Positions 32,913 to 41,768 of a stretch of 64,000 bases of DNA are shown here, piece by piece. The DNA lies in the NCBI RefSeq assembly GCF_003003055.1, contig NZ_PVTV01000017.1, positions 1 through 64,000 of the forward strand, in the 5' to 3' direction. Source of the DNA: Jezberella montanilacus (GTDB lineage: Bacteria; Pseudomonadota; Gammaproteobacteria; Burkholderiales; Burkholderiaceae_B). Position 1 is the stretch's first letter. Every line of letters begins with the position of its first letter. The position numbers and the translations under genes are program-made. The notes below the pieces were generated by a model. That model saw only the letters and a program-made list of their open reading frames with translations. It was not told the DNA's origin and ran no database searches.

Positions 32913-33779
32913 GTGCGTACTAACCTAAAAATTACAGCCAACGGTGTCGAACTCGATGCGTGGTTTTACACACCCGACTCGGCTCAAGGACCTTTTCCTA
33001 CAATCGTGATGAGCCACGGGTTTGGTGCAGTCAAAGAGATGTCTCTGGATCAAACCGCTGAGGTGTTTGTCAATGCGGGCTTTGCCTGTGTAGTCTATGA
33101 TCATCGCAATACGGGATCGAGTGCAGGTGAGCCCCGCTTTGAGCTTGACCCCTGGCAGCAGATCGCAGACATGCGCGATGTGATCACTTGGGCCGTGATG
33201 CAACGGCAAGTTGATTCAAGTCGAATTGGCTTGTGGGGCACAAGTTACTCAGGTGGGCACGTGCTGGTGGTCGCTGCGACTGACAGAAGGGTGAAATGTG
33301 TCGTATCTCAAGTCCCAACCGTCAGCGGTTACAAAAATACATTGAGAGCGACCCCCACCGATAAGCTTGACGCCATACTTGACGCGATGAATGAAGATCG
33401 CATTGATCGCGCAAAAGGCTTACCCCCTAAACTCGTGGCGATTTCGGTTGAGGGCTCTGAAAGCTACGAATGGAGTGCGGTTGCAGGCGTTGGGACCACC
33501 TATGTGAATTCAGTCACCTTACGCACACTCGATCTGCGCATGGCTTATGAGCCGGGGATTTACATACCGCGTATCGCGCCGACACCGCTCTTGATGATTA
33601 TCGCTGATCACGACATGCGTTGCCCAACCGATGACCAGCTTGCCGCGTTTGAGACTGCACGCGAGCCAAAAAAGCTACATATGTTCAAAGGCGGTCATTA
33701 TCAGCCGTATAACGTGCGGCTGGCTGAATGTTCAGGGCTAGCAAAAGACTGGTTCACTGAACATCTCATCACCCGATAA
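32913..33779 (+). CDS. Alpha/beta hydrolase (S15/DLH-like), 288 aa
   Basis: The alpha/beta-hydrolase fold shows an oxyanion-hole HGFG (35-38), the nucleophile elbow GTSYSGG with Ser111, an acid candidate in IADHD and a His in GGHYQPY near the C-terminus. The SY-x-G elbow resembles X-Pro dipeptidyl-peptidase/CocE-type esterases. It has no signal peptide and stands alone. The substrate is unknown, probably a small ester or amide. Confidence 0.8.
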   Translation: MRTNLKITANGVELDAWFYTPDSAQGPFPTIVMSHGFGAVKEMSLDQTAEVFVNAGFACVVYDHRNTGSSAGEPRFELDPWQQIADMRDVITWAVMQRQVDSSRIGLWGTSYSGGHVLVVAATDRRVKCVVSQVPTVSGYKNTLRATPTDKLDAILDAMNEDRIDRAKGLPPKLVAISVEGSESYEWSAVAGVGTTYVNSVTLRTLDLRMAYEPGIYIPRIAPTPLLMIIADHDMRCPTDDQLAAFETAREPKKLHMFKGGHYQPYNVRLAECSGLAKDWFTEHLITR

Positions 33780-33817
33780 CGCGATTGAATGAGCCGGCAT
33801 GCCAACGAAGCCGCCGT

Positions 33818-34036
33818 TTAATAGTGCGGCGGTAGTTCGTCGCGTAAGCTCGGCAGCTGTGTGTTGCCTTCTTGCGGGGTCTGCCTTCTTAAAACACTGA
33901 TTTCGCGAGCGAGAGATTCGATTTGTTCTTGTTGCCTGAAGACCGTCTGGTTTAACTGATCCAGCATGTCATCGGCCAGTATCAGCTTGACCTCGAGGTC
34001 AGTCAAGCGCTTGTCGATGTCTTGCTCGGTCGTCAT
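33818..34036 (-). CDS. slyX: SlyX family protein
   Basis: A 72-residue coiled-coil protein with the SlyX pattern (RLTDLEVKLILADDMLDQLNQ) and a Pro-rich C-terminal PSLRDELPPHY tail, the family's usual ending. The function of SlyX is unknown. Its ATG overlaps the stop codon of the J-domain gene (TAATG), so the two are co-translated. Confidence 0.9.
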   Translation of the reverse strand: MTTEQDIDKRLTDLEVKLILADDMLDQLNQTVFRQQEQIESLAREISVLRRQTPQEGNTQLPSLRDELPPHY

Positions 34037-35094
34037 TAGATAAGTTCTTCTTGCTCACGCAACCAGCGTTTAAGCCCGATGCGTGTTGACATATTTACCA
34101 TGTCAGCTTTGAGATCGGTAATGTTGCTCAGTAAATCCAGTTGCGTCTTTTTAAGATGGGATTTCAGTGAAGGTGCTGTGATCGAGACAGCGGAGGGAAG
34201 CACGAATTCCGCAACGGTCTCAATTTCTATGTCTCGCAAAGCGCGTTTGAGTAGTTGGATGCGATGCTCAAGCAGACTGATCAGTGCAGGTATTTTTTCT
34301 ACTGAAAGACTAGCCGTGATTTGTTGCTCGGTAAGATTCGCCTTGGTTTGCAATTGCAATAACGTAAATAAATCGTGCTGCTCATAGGCCGTGTTGGCTT
34401 CGCTCATGAGGCTCGTTTTGTAGATGCGCTTAACGGGATCTGCTTCACGGTCTGGATGCAAAGCGCTGGCAAGTTGACGATAAATCGCTCTTAGGCTTGC
34501 CTTCGTATCGAAATCATCCTCGGCAACACCATTTTCGATAGCCGACTTGCCAGCTCTCTTACGACGTTTTTCTTTTGCCTTTTCGCGGGCTTCTGCCTGT
34601 TTGCGCATACGCTCGATGCTAGCGTGAAGCACATCGTCGACGTTCTCGAACTCATCCTCATCGTCAAGTTCTTCGCCCATCATTTGCTCGAAATACGATC
34701 TTGCCTCGTCCGCTTGGGATTTTTCGAGCTCAGCCAAAGTTTCTTCACTGTGCTTATCGTGCAAGAGCCGCATTTCATCATCGCCCTTCAGGGCGAATTC
34801 TTTTGCTGTTCGGCAAATGATGCGTTTAATTTGACGCAGCTGTTTCGCCGTTAACCCTTCCACTGAGAGTTTCTCGTCCAGCATAATAATCGTGGCACGT
34901 TTAAGCCCAGCCTGGCGCACTTGCAGGGGCCTAACAATACCCCAGAAAGTCACGCGATGTTGATCAACCAGCGCACGCAGGGCAGACGTTTTGTCGGCTA
35001 AAGACTTAGCCTCGTCTACCAACGCCGCAAACTCATGTTGTTCAGTGCTAAGGGGGCTCGATTCTTGTCGAGTGACGACGATGTCGCTATTCAT
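34036..35094 (-). CDS. J-domain-like protein, 352 aa
   Basis: A J-domain signature lies unusually in the middle of the protein: LRAIYRQLASALHPDREADP, with H213-P-D215. An acidic stretch precedes it (GEELDDEDEFENVDD, about 140-154), then a basic linker (KAKEKRRKRAGK). HPD lets J proteins stimulate DnaK ATP hydrolysis. The flanking regions are helical and unrecognised. It is the first gene of the pair with slyX. Confidence 0.75.
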   Translation of the reverse strand: MNSDIVVTRQESSPLSTEQHEFAALVDEAKSLADKTSALRALVDQHRVTFWGIVRPLQVRQAGLKRATIIMLDEKLSVEGLTAKQLRQIKRIICRTAKEFALKGDDEMRLLHDKHSEETLAELEKSQADEARSYFEQMMGEELDDEDEFENVDDVLHASIERMRKQAEAREKAKEKRRKRAGKSAIENGVAEDDFDTKASLRAIYRQLASALHPDREADPVKRIYKTSLMSEANTAYEQHDLFTLLQLQTKANLTEQQITASLSVEKIPALISLLEHRIQLLKRALRDIEIETVAEFVLPSAVSITAPSLKSHLKKTQLDLLSNITDLKADMVNMSTRIGLKRWLREQEELI

Positions 35095-35199
35095 TCATGT
35101 GTAGTGAGTAAACTAGTGCAGTAAAGCCCAACACTATACTTGACGAATCGGGTCATCTTGTTGACAGTGGCAGTATTCTTTGTCGATCAACTTAAGTTT

Positions 35200-35787
35200 T
35201 TACGCGACGAGGCCGAGGGCGCCAAGGGTGCCACCAATGGCTAGCAGCCAAAACATATTGACTCTGCCATCAATAATCAGGATGGCCGTCACGCCAGTAG
35301 TAGCCCAGAGTCGCCAATCACTAAGCGTTGCAGTGTTTGCCGTGGCTAAGAGCCAGCCGGATGCAATCAACATGGCAATGACAGTCGGGCTCATCCCTTG
35401 CTTGAAAGCCTTAACAGCCCTCAATTCTTGATTGCGTGATAACCACTTAGTGGCAAAAAACATCATGCTACAGCTAGGTAACAAGATACCGATTAAGGAG
35501 AGCAGGGCGATGCCTGGTGCATACAGATAGCCGCCAGCGTTCATTCCGATGTTCCAGCCAAGCAGGGCAATAAATAAGACATTAGGGCCAGGCGCAGCTT
35601 GAGCCAGCACGACTGATGCATTGAATTGACTGTCTGTCAGCCATTGTTGTTGAGTGACTAAATAGCGATGCAGTTCAGATACCAAACCAAGGGGGCCGCC
35701 GATCGAAGCCACTGAATACGCAAGCAGGTGTTTAACCAGATCGATCCAATCACCCCAGTTCATGACGATTTTTAGAGAACTATTCAC
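35200..35787 (-). CDS. Chromate transporter, second half-size subunit
   Basis: This hydrophobic 195-residue protein belongs to the CHR family and contains the conserved QAAPGPN-type motif (VVLAQAAPGPNVLFIALLG). Short CHR proteins are encoded in pairs that together correspond to full-length ChrA and export chromate or a related anion. It overlaps its partner gene by four bases. Confidence 0.85.
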   Translation of the reverse strand: MNSSLKIVMNWGDWIDLVKHLLAYSVASIGGPLGLVSELHRYLVTQQQWLTDSQFNASVVLAQAAPGPNVLFIALLGWNIGMNAGGYLYAPGIALLSLIGILLPSCSMMFFATKWLSRNQELRAVKAFKQGMSPTVIAMLIASGWLLATANTATLSDWRLWATTGVTAILIIDGRVNMFWLLAIGGTLGALGLVA

Positions 35788-36350
35788 GCTGGAATCTTTT
35801 TATAGGCGAGTACGCTGCCCACTCCGCCTAGAACGGCCAGCACTAAGATTGAGTGCCAATGCAGCCAGGCGATGGTTGTAAAGCCTGTAAAAGCCAGCAT
35901 GGCGCAAACACGGATTCCCAGTGGGTTTTTTTTCAGCGCAGTAAGCAACTTGATTCCAGTCGCCATAATGAAACCTGCCGCCACCGCGCCCATTGCCCGT
36001 AAGGCTTGAGTGACTTGTGGCTGATCGCCAAACTGGGCATACAGGATGCCCAGCAGGACGATTGTGACGGAAGGTGCCGCCAACATCCCAGCTGCGGCGA
36101 CGACCGAACCGCGCCAGCCGAAATATTTAGCACCCACCATAATGCTGAGGTTCATGGCGGGCGGACCTGGCATGGTGCGTGCGACTGCCCATTCCTGAAC
36201 AAACTCTTCACGCGTCATCCACTGTTTTTGTTCAACTAACGCTCTCTCCATGAAGGCGAGAACACCGCCAAAGCCCTGCAAGGCCAAGCGAGTAAAAGAA
36301 AAAAACAGATCACCAAGTGATTTGGGGACTGGATGCTGGGGTTGGTTCAT
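35784..36350 (-). CDS. Chromate transporter, first half-size subunit
   Basis: This 188-residue CHR-family membrane protein carries the conserved FTRLALQGFGGVLAFME and ARTMPGPPAMNLSI stretches. It is translated first and coupled to the second subunit. The pair probably forms an antiparallel heterodimer in the inner membrane. The true substrate may be sulphate or another oxyanion rather than chromate. Confidence 0.85.
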   Translation of the reverse strand: MNQPQHPVPKSLGDLFFSFTRLALQGFGGVLAFMERALVEQKQWMTREEFVQEWAVARTMPGPPAMNLSIMVGAKYFGWRGSVVAAAGMLAAPSVTIVLLGILYAQFGDQPQVTQALRAMGAVAAGFIMATGIKLLTALKKNPLGIRVCAMLAFTGFTTIAWLHWHSILVLAVLGGVGSVLAYKKIPA

Positions 36351-36371
36351 TCCAACAATACTAAAATTAGC

Positions 36372-36512
36372 TTATTGTCCTGAGGCGGATTGATAAATCA
36401 CCCACCCCAAGGTCAGTGCCGACGGCACAATCATGATCAACATGATCGTCCAAATACCGCTGCCAGACGCGTGCTGGGTATGGGTGTCGTGCGAGTGATC
36501 AGCATTGCTCAT
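36372..36512 (-). CDS. His-rich single-span membrane protein, 46 aa
   Basis: The minus-strand frame from ATG 36,512 to TAA 36,372 has a strong ribosome site (GGAG, seven bases away). The product has a His-rich N-terminus (NADHSHDTHTQHASG) and one transmembrane helix (IWTIMLIMIVPSALTLGWVIY). Its histidines could bind a metal. It sits just upstream of the chromate transporter pair on the same strand and may be co-transcribed. The family is not recognised. Confidence 0.6.
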   Translation of the reverse strand: MSNADHSHDTHTQHASGSGIWTIMLIMIVPSALTLGWVIYQSASGQ

Positions 36513-36644
36513 GTTTCAGCTCCGTAAATTTGTGTATCGATTGAATTAATTCTTAACACTGACATCTTAGCAAACCGCCGCGGTAAGAAAGTCATCTACT
36601 GGCATAGAATGTTGGTTGCTTGACTTGCGCCACACTGACCACGA

Positions 36645-37061
36645 ATGCCTGTTGCTGCTCAACTTTGCCCTTGCGGGTCCGTGTCTCCTAAAAAAGTGCC
36701 GAAGACATTTGAACAATGCTGCGGTTGCTACATCAACGCTTTTGACACAACGCCGGCTCCCGATGCGCTTTCATTGATGCGATCACGTTACACCGCCTAT
36801 GTTCTCGATAACGAGGCATATCTGCTTGCGACGTGGGCTAGCGAACACCGGCCGGCGAGCGTGAGTAGTGATGAAAAACTCAAGTGGCTAGACTTAACTG
36901 TGAAGAAGTATCAACGGTATGACGAGAATTCTTCAACAGTAGAATTCGTGGCGCGTTACAGGCAAGATGGCAAAGGTGGCAGGCTGCATGAGACCAGTCG
37001 TTTTGTGCGTCGTGCGGGCCGCTGGTATTACTTGGACGGTCGAGAACGTGATCCCCTCTAA
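36645..37061 (+). CDS. ychJ: YchJ family protein (UPF0225)
   Basis: The 138-residue protein has an N-terminal SEC-C-like zinc motif (CPCGS at 8-12, then CCGC at 25-28) and the YchJ core (ALSLMRSRYTAYVLDN, then WYYLDGRE at the C-terminus). Function is unknown; the fold is NTF2-like with a zinc-binding head. It overlaps the DMT transporter start by 14 bases. Confidence 0.9.
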   Translation: MPVAAQLCPCGSVSPKKVPKTFEQCCGCYINAFDTTPAPDALSLMRSRYTAYVLDNEAYLLATWASEHRPASVSSDEKLKWLDLTVKKYQRYDENSSTVEFVARYRQDGKGGRLHETSRFVRRAGRWYYLDGRERDPL

Positions 37062-37905
37062 GCAGCCACTATACGGGGTGTTGTTTATCCTGATATCCAC
37101 CTTGCTTTTTGCAAGCCACGACGGGATCACGAAATATTTAACACTCACTTATCCTGCCATCATGATCATCTGGGCGCGTTTTGCGATACAGACGGTTTTG
37201 ACAGCTGGTGTCTTCGTCCCCAAAATGGGCGCTCGTATTTTGTACTCAAAACAGTACAAAATTCAGTTGATGAGAGGCGTGTGTATGCTGATGTCGAGCA
37301 TGTTCTTTGTGCTTGGGCTCAGATATGTGCCGGTCGGCGAAGCGACGTCAGTTGTGTTTCTCGCTCCCCTTATTGTGACCTGGTACTCGGGCAAGGTTCT
37401 TGGCGAAAAAATCCAGATGGGTCAGTGGGTTGCAGTGACCGGCGGGTTACTTGGTGTATTGATCATCGTGCGGCCGGGTAGCGCATTGTTCACGCCTGCA
37501 ATTCTTTTGCCGATGGCAGCTGCTTTTGCCATGGCTGGTTTTCAAATACTCACACGTCGTGTGCTCACGACTGATCACATGATCGCAACTAATTTTTTGA
37601 CAAGCCTGGTGTGTACTGTTTTACTGAGTGTAGTGGTTTGGTATTTTTGGCAAACGCCTGGCCTAGGTGCATTAAGCTTGATGATAATCGGCAGTTCACT
37701 GGCAATGGCTGGGCATTTGTTGTTGACTCATGCTTACCGCCTCGGCTCTGTGGCCTCTTTAGCTCCGTTTAGTTATTCGCAAATTATTTTTGCGACCTTG
37801 ATTGGTTTTCTATTCTTCGGTTACACCCCAGACGTGGCAACAAGAGTTGGGATGGCAATCATCATGCTCAGCGGGGCAGGCCTGATCTGGTGGCAGCGGC
37901 GTTGA
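37048..37905 (+). CDS. EamA/DMT-family transporter
   Basis: About ten transmembrane helices in two EamA repeats are visible (PLYGVLFILISTLLFASHDG starts the first; FTPAILLPMAAAFAMAGFQI starts the second). The family exports small metabolites such as amino acids. GTG 37,048 is chosen so that the protein starts just before the first helix; longer starts would run deep into ychJ. The substrate is unknown. Confidence 0.85.
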   Translation: MIPSKQPLYGVLFILISTLLFASHDGITKYLTLTYPAIMIIWARFAIQTVLTAGVFVPKMGARILYSKQYKIQLMRGVCMLMSSMFFVLGLRYVPVGEATSVVFLAPLIVTWYSGKVLGEKIQMGQWVAVTGGLLGVLIIVRPGSALFTPAILLPMAAAFAMAGFQILTRRVLTTDHMIATNFLTSLVCTVLLSVVVWYFWQTPGLGALSLMIIGSSLAMAGHLLLTHAYRLGSVASLAPFSYSQIIFATLIGFLFFGYTPDVATRVGMAIIMLSGAGLIWWQRR

Positions 37906-37921
37906 CAACAACAGGTGATTT

Positions 37922-39181
37922 TTGAATAGCAACAGAAACCACGCGCTAGGTATGGCGGTGATCTGTCTGGGTGCATCCATTGCGCCGTTGGATTTCTCAG
38001 TCAATATCGCTTTTCCTGCCATGACACAGGCGTTTAGTCTGGATACGCAGGGTATACGGTGGGTCGCCATTTGTTACATGTTGAGTTACGGCGGCTTGAT
38101 GTTGCTCTTCGGCTCAATCGGCGACCGCGTTGGCCATTTGAAGATATTTCGCTGGGGTTTAATGCTTGGCGCCTTGGCCTTTTTATTGTGTGCTGTTGCC
38201 CCCAGTTTTAGACTTTTGCTTGTTGGTCGCGTGATTCAGGGGGTCGCAACCGCCTTGACAGTATCGTGTGCGCCCGCCTTGGTGTTGCGCTTGTTTGCTG
38301 ATCATCGACGTACTTGGGCTTTATCGCGTTTTGGTGCTTATTTCGCTTTGGCAGCGGCCATCGCCCCTGTTATGGGCGGCTTGATGACTGGGTTAATGGG
38401 CTGGCCCGGCGTGTATTGGTTTCGCATACCGCTTATTGTGTTCGCTTGGTTTTCGCTGCGCTATGTGAATTTGTCTGAACATGACGATGAAACGAGGCAA
38501 CGGCACGACGTCAATTTCTCCGCCTGGTCTGTGCTATCACAAGTGGCCTCGCAAAATAACAATTTTCTCTGGATCAATATTTCTAGCTTTGTTGTCCAGT
38601 GGTCGGTGTTTACGGTTCCCTTGCTAGTGCCTTATTTCTGTGTGCAGCAATTGGGCTGGACTTACCTCCAGTGTGGGTTGTTACTGGGTCTCTGGGCCTC
38701 GGGGACTGTGGCTGGTTCTTTTCTCGCACCGAGGTTTACCCAAGCAACCAAGGTTGAACTCGTGGCCTATCTATCCGCCTGGATAACGTCACTCTCAGTC
38801 TGTTCGATAGCATTGTGGTCTCAAGACGCCTCAATTCTGTTGATTGGTGGTTCGTTGCTGTCTTGCGGTCTTGGTTTAGGCGTGTACCAGGTTGCTTATG
38901 CGGACCTGGTTGTGGCAGCCTTGCCTCGCAGTTCGAGGGGGGTAGCCGGTAGTCTCACCCAAGTCACTCGTACGATTGGCGTGATTGTCGGCGCCTTTAC
39001 TTGGTTATGGATTTTCTCTCAGCTGTTGCCTGAGACTAAGAGTGACGGCCACGACAGTCCCCAGGCCTTTATGCTCGGGTTTCGGGCCGTCTTTCTGATT
39101 AGCCCAGCGTTCGCAGTTGCTTTTCTGGCGATAAGCGCGCTGAAGCCGGGTTTGTGGTTTAAAGAAGAAGCGGCAAGCTAG
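37922..39181 (+). CDS. MFS transporter (DHA2-like)
   Basis: The 419-residue protein has about 12 hydrophobic helices, the LDFSVNIAFPAM opening typical of drug:H+ antiporters of the DHA2 type, and the loop motif GDRVGHLK between helices 2 and 3. It starts at TTG 37,922 with AGGTGA upstream, 17 bases after the DMT gene, so the two exporters are probably co-transcribed. Its end overlaps the convergent oxidoreductase gene by four bases. Confidence 0.85.
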   Translation: MNSNRNHALGMAVICLGASIAPLDFSVNIAFPAMTQAFSLDTQGIRWVAICYMLSYGGLMLLFGSIGDRVGHLKIFRWGLMLGALAFLLCAVAPSFRLLLVGRVIQGVATALTVSCAPALVLRLFADHRRTWALSRFGAYFALAAAIAPVMGGLMTGLMGWPGVYWFRIPLIVFAWFSLRYVNLSEHDDETRQRHDVNFSAWSVLSQVASQNNNFLWINISSFVVQWSVFTVPLLVPYFCVQQLGWTYLQCGLLLGLWASGTVAGSFLAPRFTQATKVELVAYLSAWITSLSVCSIALWSQDASILLIGGSLLSCGLGLGVYQVAYADLVVAALPRSSRGVAGSLTQVTRTIGVIVGAFTWLWIFSQLLPETKSDGHDSPQAFMLGFRAVFLISPAFAVAFLAISALKPGLWFKEEAAS

Positions 39182-40515
39182 CGAAACATCGTCTCCATTT
39201 CTAGTCGGACGCGCACAGCCTCTTTCGTTTGATCTATGTCGATATCCGCCCATTTAACGGTCTGGCCTGCAGGCACATCATTTTTTAGTCTGACATGATG
39301 AGCGAGCCCGATGGGCAGAGCACCTAGCTTTAGAGAATCTGCAGCGGGCATGACTTTACCGTAGACCGTGTAACCGCCTTCGCCGTCCAGCGTTTCGCCA
39401 GCCTTCAGGGCGCGTTTTGCGGTCGCCGCAACGTCGCCGTGAAAACCAGAAGTGGCGCCCGTTGCTTCTTGCCGGCAGGCAATGCTCGCCACAGATGTGC
39501 CAAGTTCTAAACCGATCAAGTGATAAGGTTTGTACATGGCCGCGTAGCGCCCACTCGCATCGGTTTTCAGACCGTATTGCGAAAAACAGCTTTTGACGTA
39601 ATCCGTTGGCGCTTCGAACACCACATACACGCCCCAGCGCAGATCCCGAAAGACGGGTCTGCCGTCTCGTTCGATCGACGAAACTACCTCGACATTACCC
39701 TTGTGTGACAAGATGCCACCATCTGCCACTGGCCGCAAAATGTGGGGAAGATCATCAACGCCGCAAGGCGGGAACAACAGCCCATCAGCGGGCGGCCGTA
39801 AATCGCATGCGTTCGATACTGCCGCCATTTCAAGTGCCGATTTGGTGCCGTCCAGAAACGAGTTGAACATCTGGGCATTGAAGTCACCCGACCCCACTTG
39901 CTCGTCACTGAACCCGTAATGACCCCAAACGGTATCGGGGGTTGATTGATGGTAAACCGGCAAGTATTTAGTGCCTTTGCCGGCGCAGACAACCTCAAAC
40001 CCTGTGGATCTCGCCCAGTCGACCATCTCTGCAATCAAGGCGGGTTGATCGCCTGACGCCATCGAATAAATAATGCCTGCTTCAGCGGCTTTTTTTGCTA
40101 GATAGGGACCCGCCAGTACGTCTGCTTCAACGTTGACCATGATGATGTGCTTGCCATGCTTGCAGCATAACAAGGCGTGATGGATACCCGCAGCCGGGCT
40201 GCCTGTTGCGTCAATCACAATATCAACGTGATCGCTGGCAATCATCGCATCTGCGTCATCAGTGATGAACGTGGCACCGGTGTTGCGTGCCTGATCCCAG
40301 GATTGTGCGCCATACTGCTCAGCAGCCCAGCCCACCTTCTTCAACGCTTCGCGCGCCCGGTCAGGCGATAGATCAGCCAAGCCCACCAAATGGACGCCGG
40401 GCGTCCGTGGTATCTGAGATAAATACATTGATCCGAATTTGCCTGCACCAATCAGACCAACTTTGACTGAATTACCTGCTGCGGCTCTACTTTTTAATTT
40501 TGCAAAGAGGGACAT
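39178..40515 (-). CDS. Homoserine-dehydrogenase-like oxidoreductase with SAF domain (COG4091)
   Basis: A Rossmann nucleotide-binding motif GAGKFG (23-28) opens a dehydrogenase domain (to about residue 330). A C-terminal SAF domain follows (AKRALKAGETLDGEGGYTVYG, then LKNDVPAGQTVKW). Members of this group are annotated as predicted homoserine dehydrogenases and occur in sugar-acid and amino-acid catabolic loci. The substrate is not established here. It is the last gene of a leftward metabolic group with asparaginase-like, MmgE/PrpD and Bug genes. Confidence 0.75.
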   Translation of the reverse strand: MSLFAKLKSRAAAGNSVKVGLIGAGKFGSMYLSQIPRTPGVHLVGLADLSPDRAREALKKVGWAAEQYGAQSWDQARNTGATFITDDADAMIASDHVDIVIDATGSPAAGIHHALLCCKHGKHIIMVNVEADVLAGPYLAKKAAEAGIIYSMASGDQPALIAEMVDWARSTGFEVVCAGKGTKYLPVYHQSTPDTVWGHYGFSDEQVGSGDFNAQMFNSFLDGTKSALEMAAVSNACDLRPPADGLLFPPCGVDDLPHILRPVADGGILSHKGNVEVVSSIERDGRPVFRDLRWGVYVVFEAPTDYVKSCFSQYGLKTDASGRYAAMYKPYHLIGLELGTSVASIACRQEATGATSGFHGDVAATAKRALKAGETLDGEGGYTVYGKVMPAADSLKLGALPIGLAHHVRLKNDVPAGQTVKWADIDIDQTKEAVRVRLEMETMFR

Positions 40516-40604
40516 GCTATCTCCTTAGGTTGAATGTATATTGATCGATTGTTTGTCTCGATCTTGGTGTGCTGTCTGACAAGGTTTTAGTTCTGTTAAT
40601 ACTT

Positions 40605-41609
40605 TCAATACATATCAAAAATTCTTTGAATTTCACTCAATTCATTTGTTTTGCTCAAAGCCAGGGCAAGCAGAATGCGAGCTTTTTGGGGATTGAGATT
40701 ATCGGCTTGCAAAAAGCCTGCTGCACGGTTGTGACTGGGACCAAAAACTCGACCAGAACCAGCTCTAGACGATAAAACCACACGAACGCCCTGAGCAGCA
40801 GCTTCTTTCATCGCGGCCATATCATCCGGTCCCAACAGGCCAGGTGCAAAGGCTGCACCGACAATACCTTTAGCACCCGCTGCGACAAAGGCCCGAATAG
40901 CGGTCCCGTCACTGCCTGCATAGCTATACGAAATATCTACTCGCGGCATCGCATCCATGCCGTCTAAGGCAAATTCTGTATGAGGGTAGGTTGTTCTAAC
41001 CGGTTTGCGGTAGAACACGACGCGATCACCATCCGCATGCCCAAGTGCACCAAAGTCGGGCGCTTTAAACGTTTGCAAGCGGCCGTTCGAGGTTTTTGTG
41101 ACTTCTCTAGCTGCGTGAATTTCATCGTTCAGGCAAACCAGCACGCCAAGACCACGCGCTTCAGGGCAGGCTGCCACGCGCACAGCGTTATAAATGTTCA
41201 TGCCCGCATCGGTCGATAAGGCGCTGGCAGGGCGTTGAGAGCCCGTCACGACGACGGGTACGTCAACAGTCAGTGTCAGACTCAGCGCATAAGCGGTTTC
41301 TTCCATCGCAGATGTACCGTGCAAAATGACAATGCCTGATAGCGCGGGGTACTGCTTAACCAGATTTTCGATTGTTTGTGCGAGGCGTTTCCAGTGGGGG
41401 AACGAAATCGCGGTCGATAACAACGCCTCAAAGGGGACAGGGATGATGTCAGCGACTTCGTTTCCCTGAGGGAACATGGCCATCATTTCGTTTGCGTCGA
41501 GACGTGTGCCCGTTGCGCTGTACTCAAAGAGGTCCAGTTCGCCCAAACCACTAATTGAGGTGATGGTGCCGCCTGTGCTGATCACGGCAACGCTTGGCTT
41601 GTTATTCAT
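40605..41609 (-). CDS. Asparaginase-family protein with altered active-site Asp
   Basis: The fold signatures of type I/II L-asparaginase are present: TGGTI (12-16) with its catalytic Thr, HGTSAMEETA (97-106), and NDEIHAAREVTKT with Lys172. The second motif normally reads HGTDT; here Ser100 replaces the Asp that grips the substrate amino group, and Ala101 follows. This argues for a substrate other than L-asparagine, perhaps lacking an alpha-amino group. No signal peptide is seen. Neighbouring genes suggest catabolic use. Confidence 0.8.
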   Translation of the reverse strand: MNNKPSVAVISTGGTITSISGLGELDLFEYSATGTRLDANEMMAMFPQGNEVADIIPVPFEALLSTAISFPHWKRLAQTIENLVKQYPALSGIVILHGTSAMEETAYALSLTLTVDVPVVVTGSQRPASALSTDAGMNIYNAVRVAACPEARGLGVLVCLNDEIHAAREVTKTSNGRLQTFKAPDFGALGHADGDRVVFYRKPVRTTYPHTEFALDGMDAMPRVDISYSYAGSDGTAIRAFVAAGAKGIVGAAFAPGLLGPDDMAAMKEAAAQGVRVVLSSRAGSGRVFGPSHNRAAGFLQADNLNPQKARILLALALSKTNELSEIQRIFDMY

Positions 41610-41768
41610 ACAGTCAGTCCGGTCGCTTGTTGATTAATAGGTGTCGTTAATGAATAGACATGCTTCTGATTTTATACGCCTGCGTGCTTGCACACTGCTT
41701 TTGCTGGAAGTGAGGCTTCAGTCCCACTATAAAGCGCGGGACTCAAGCACCTGGGTAACGCTGGTTGT

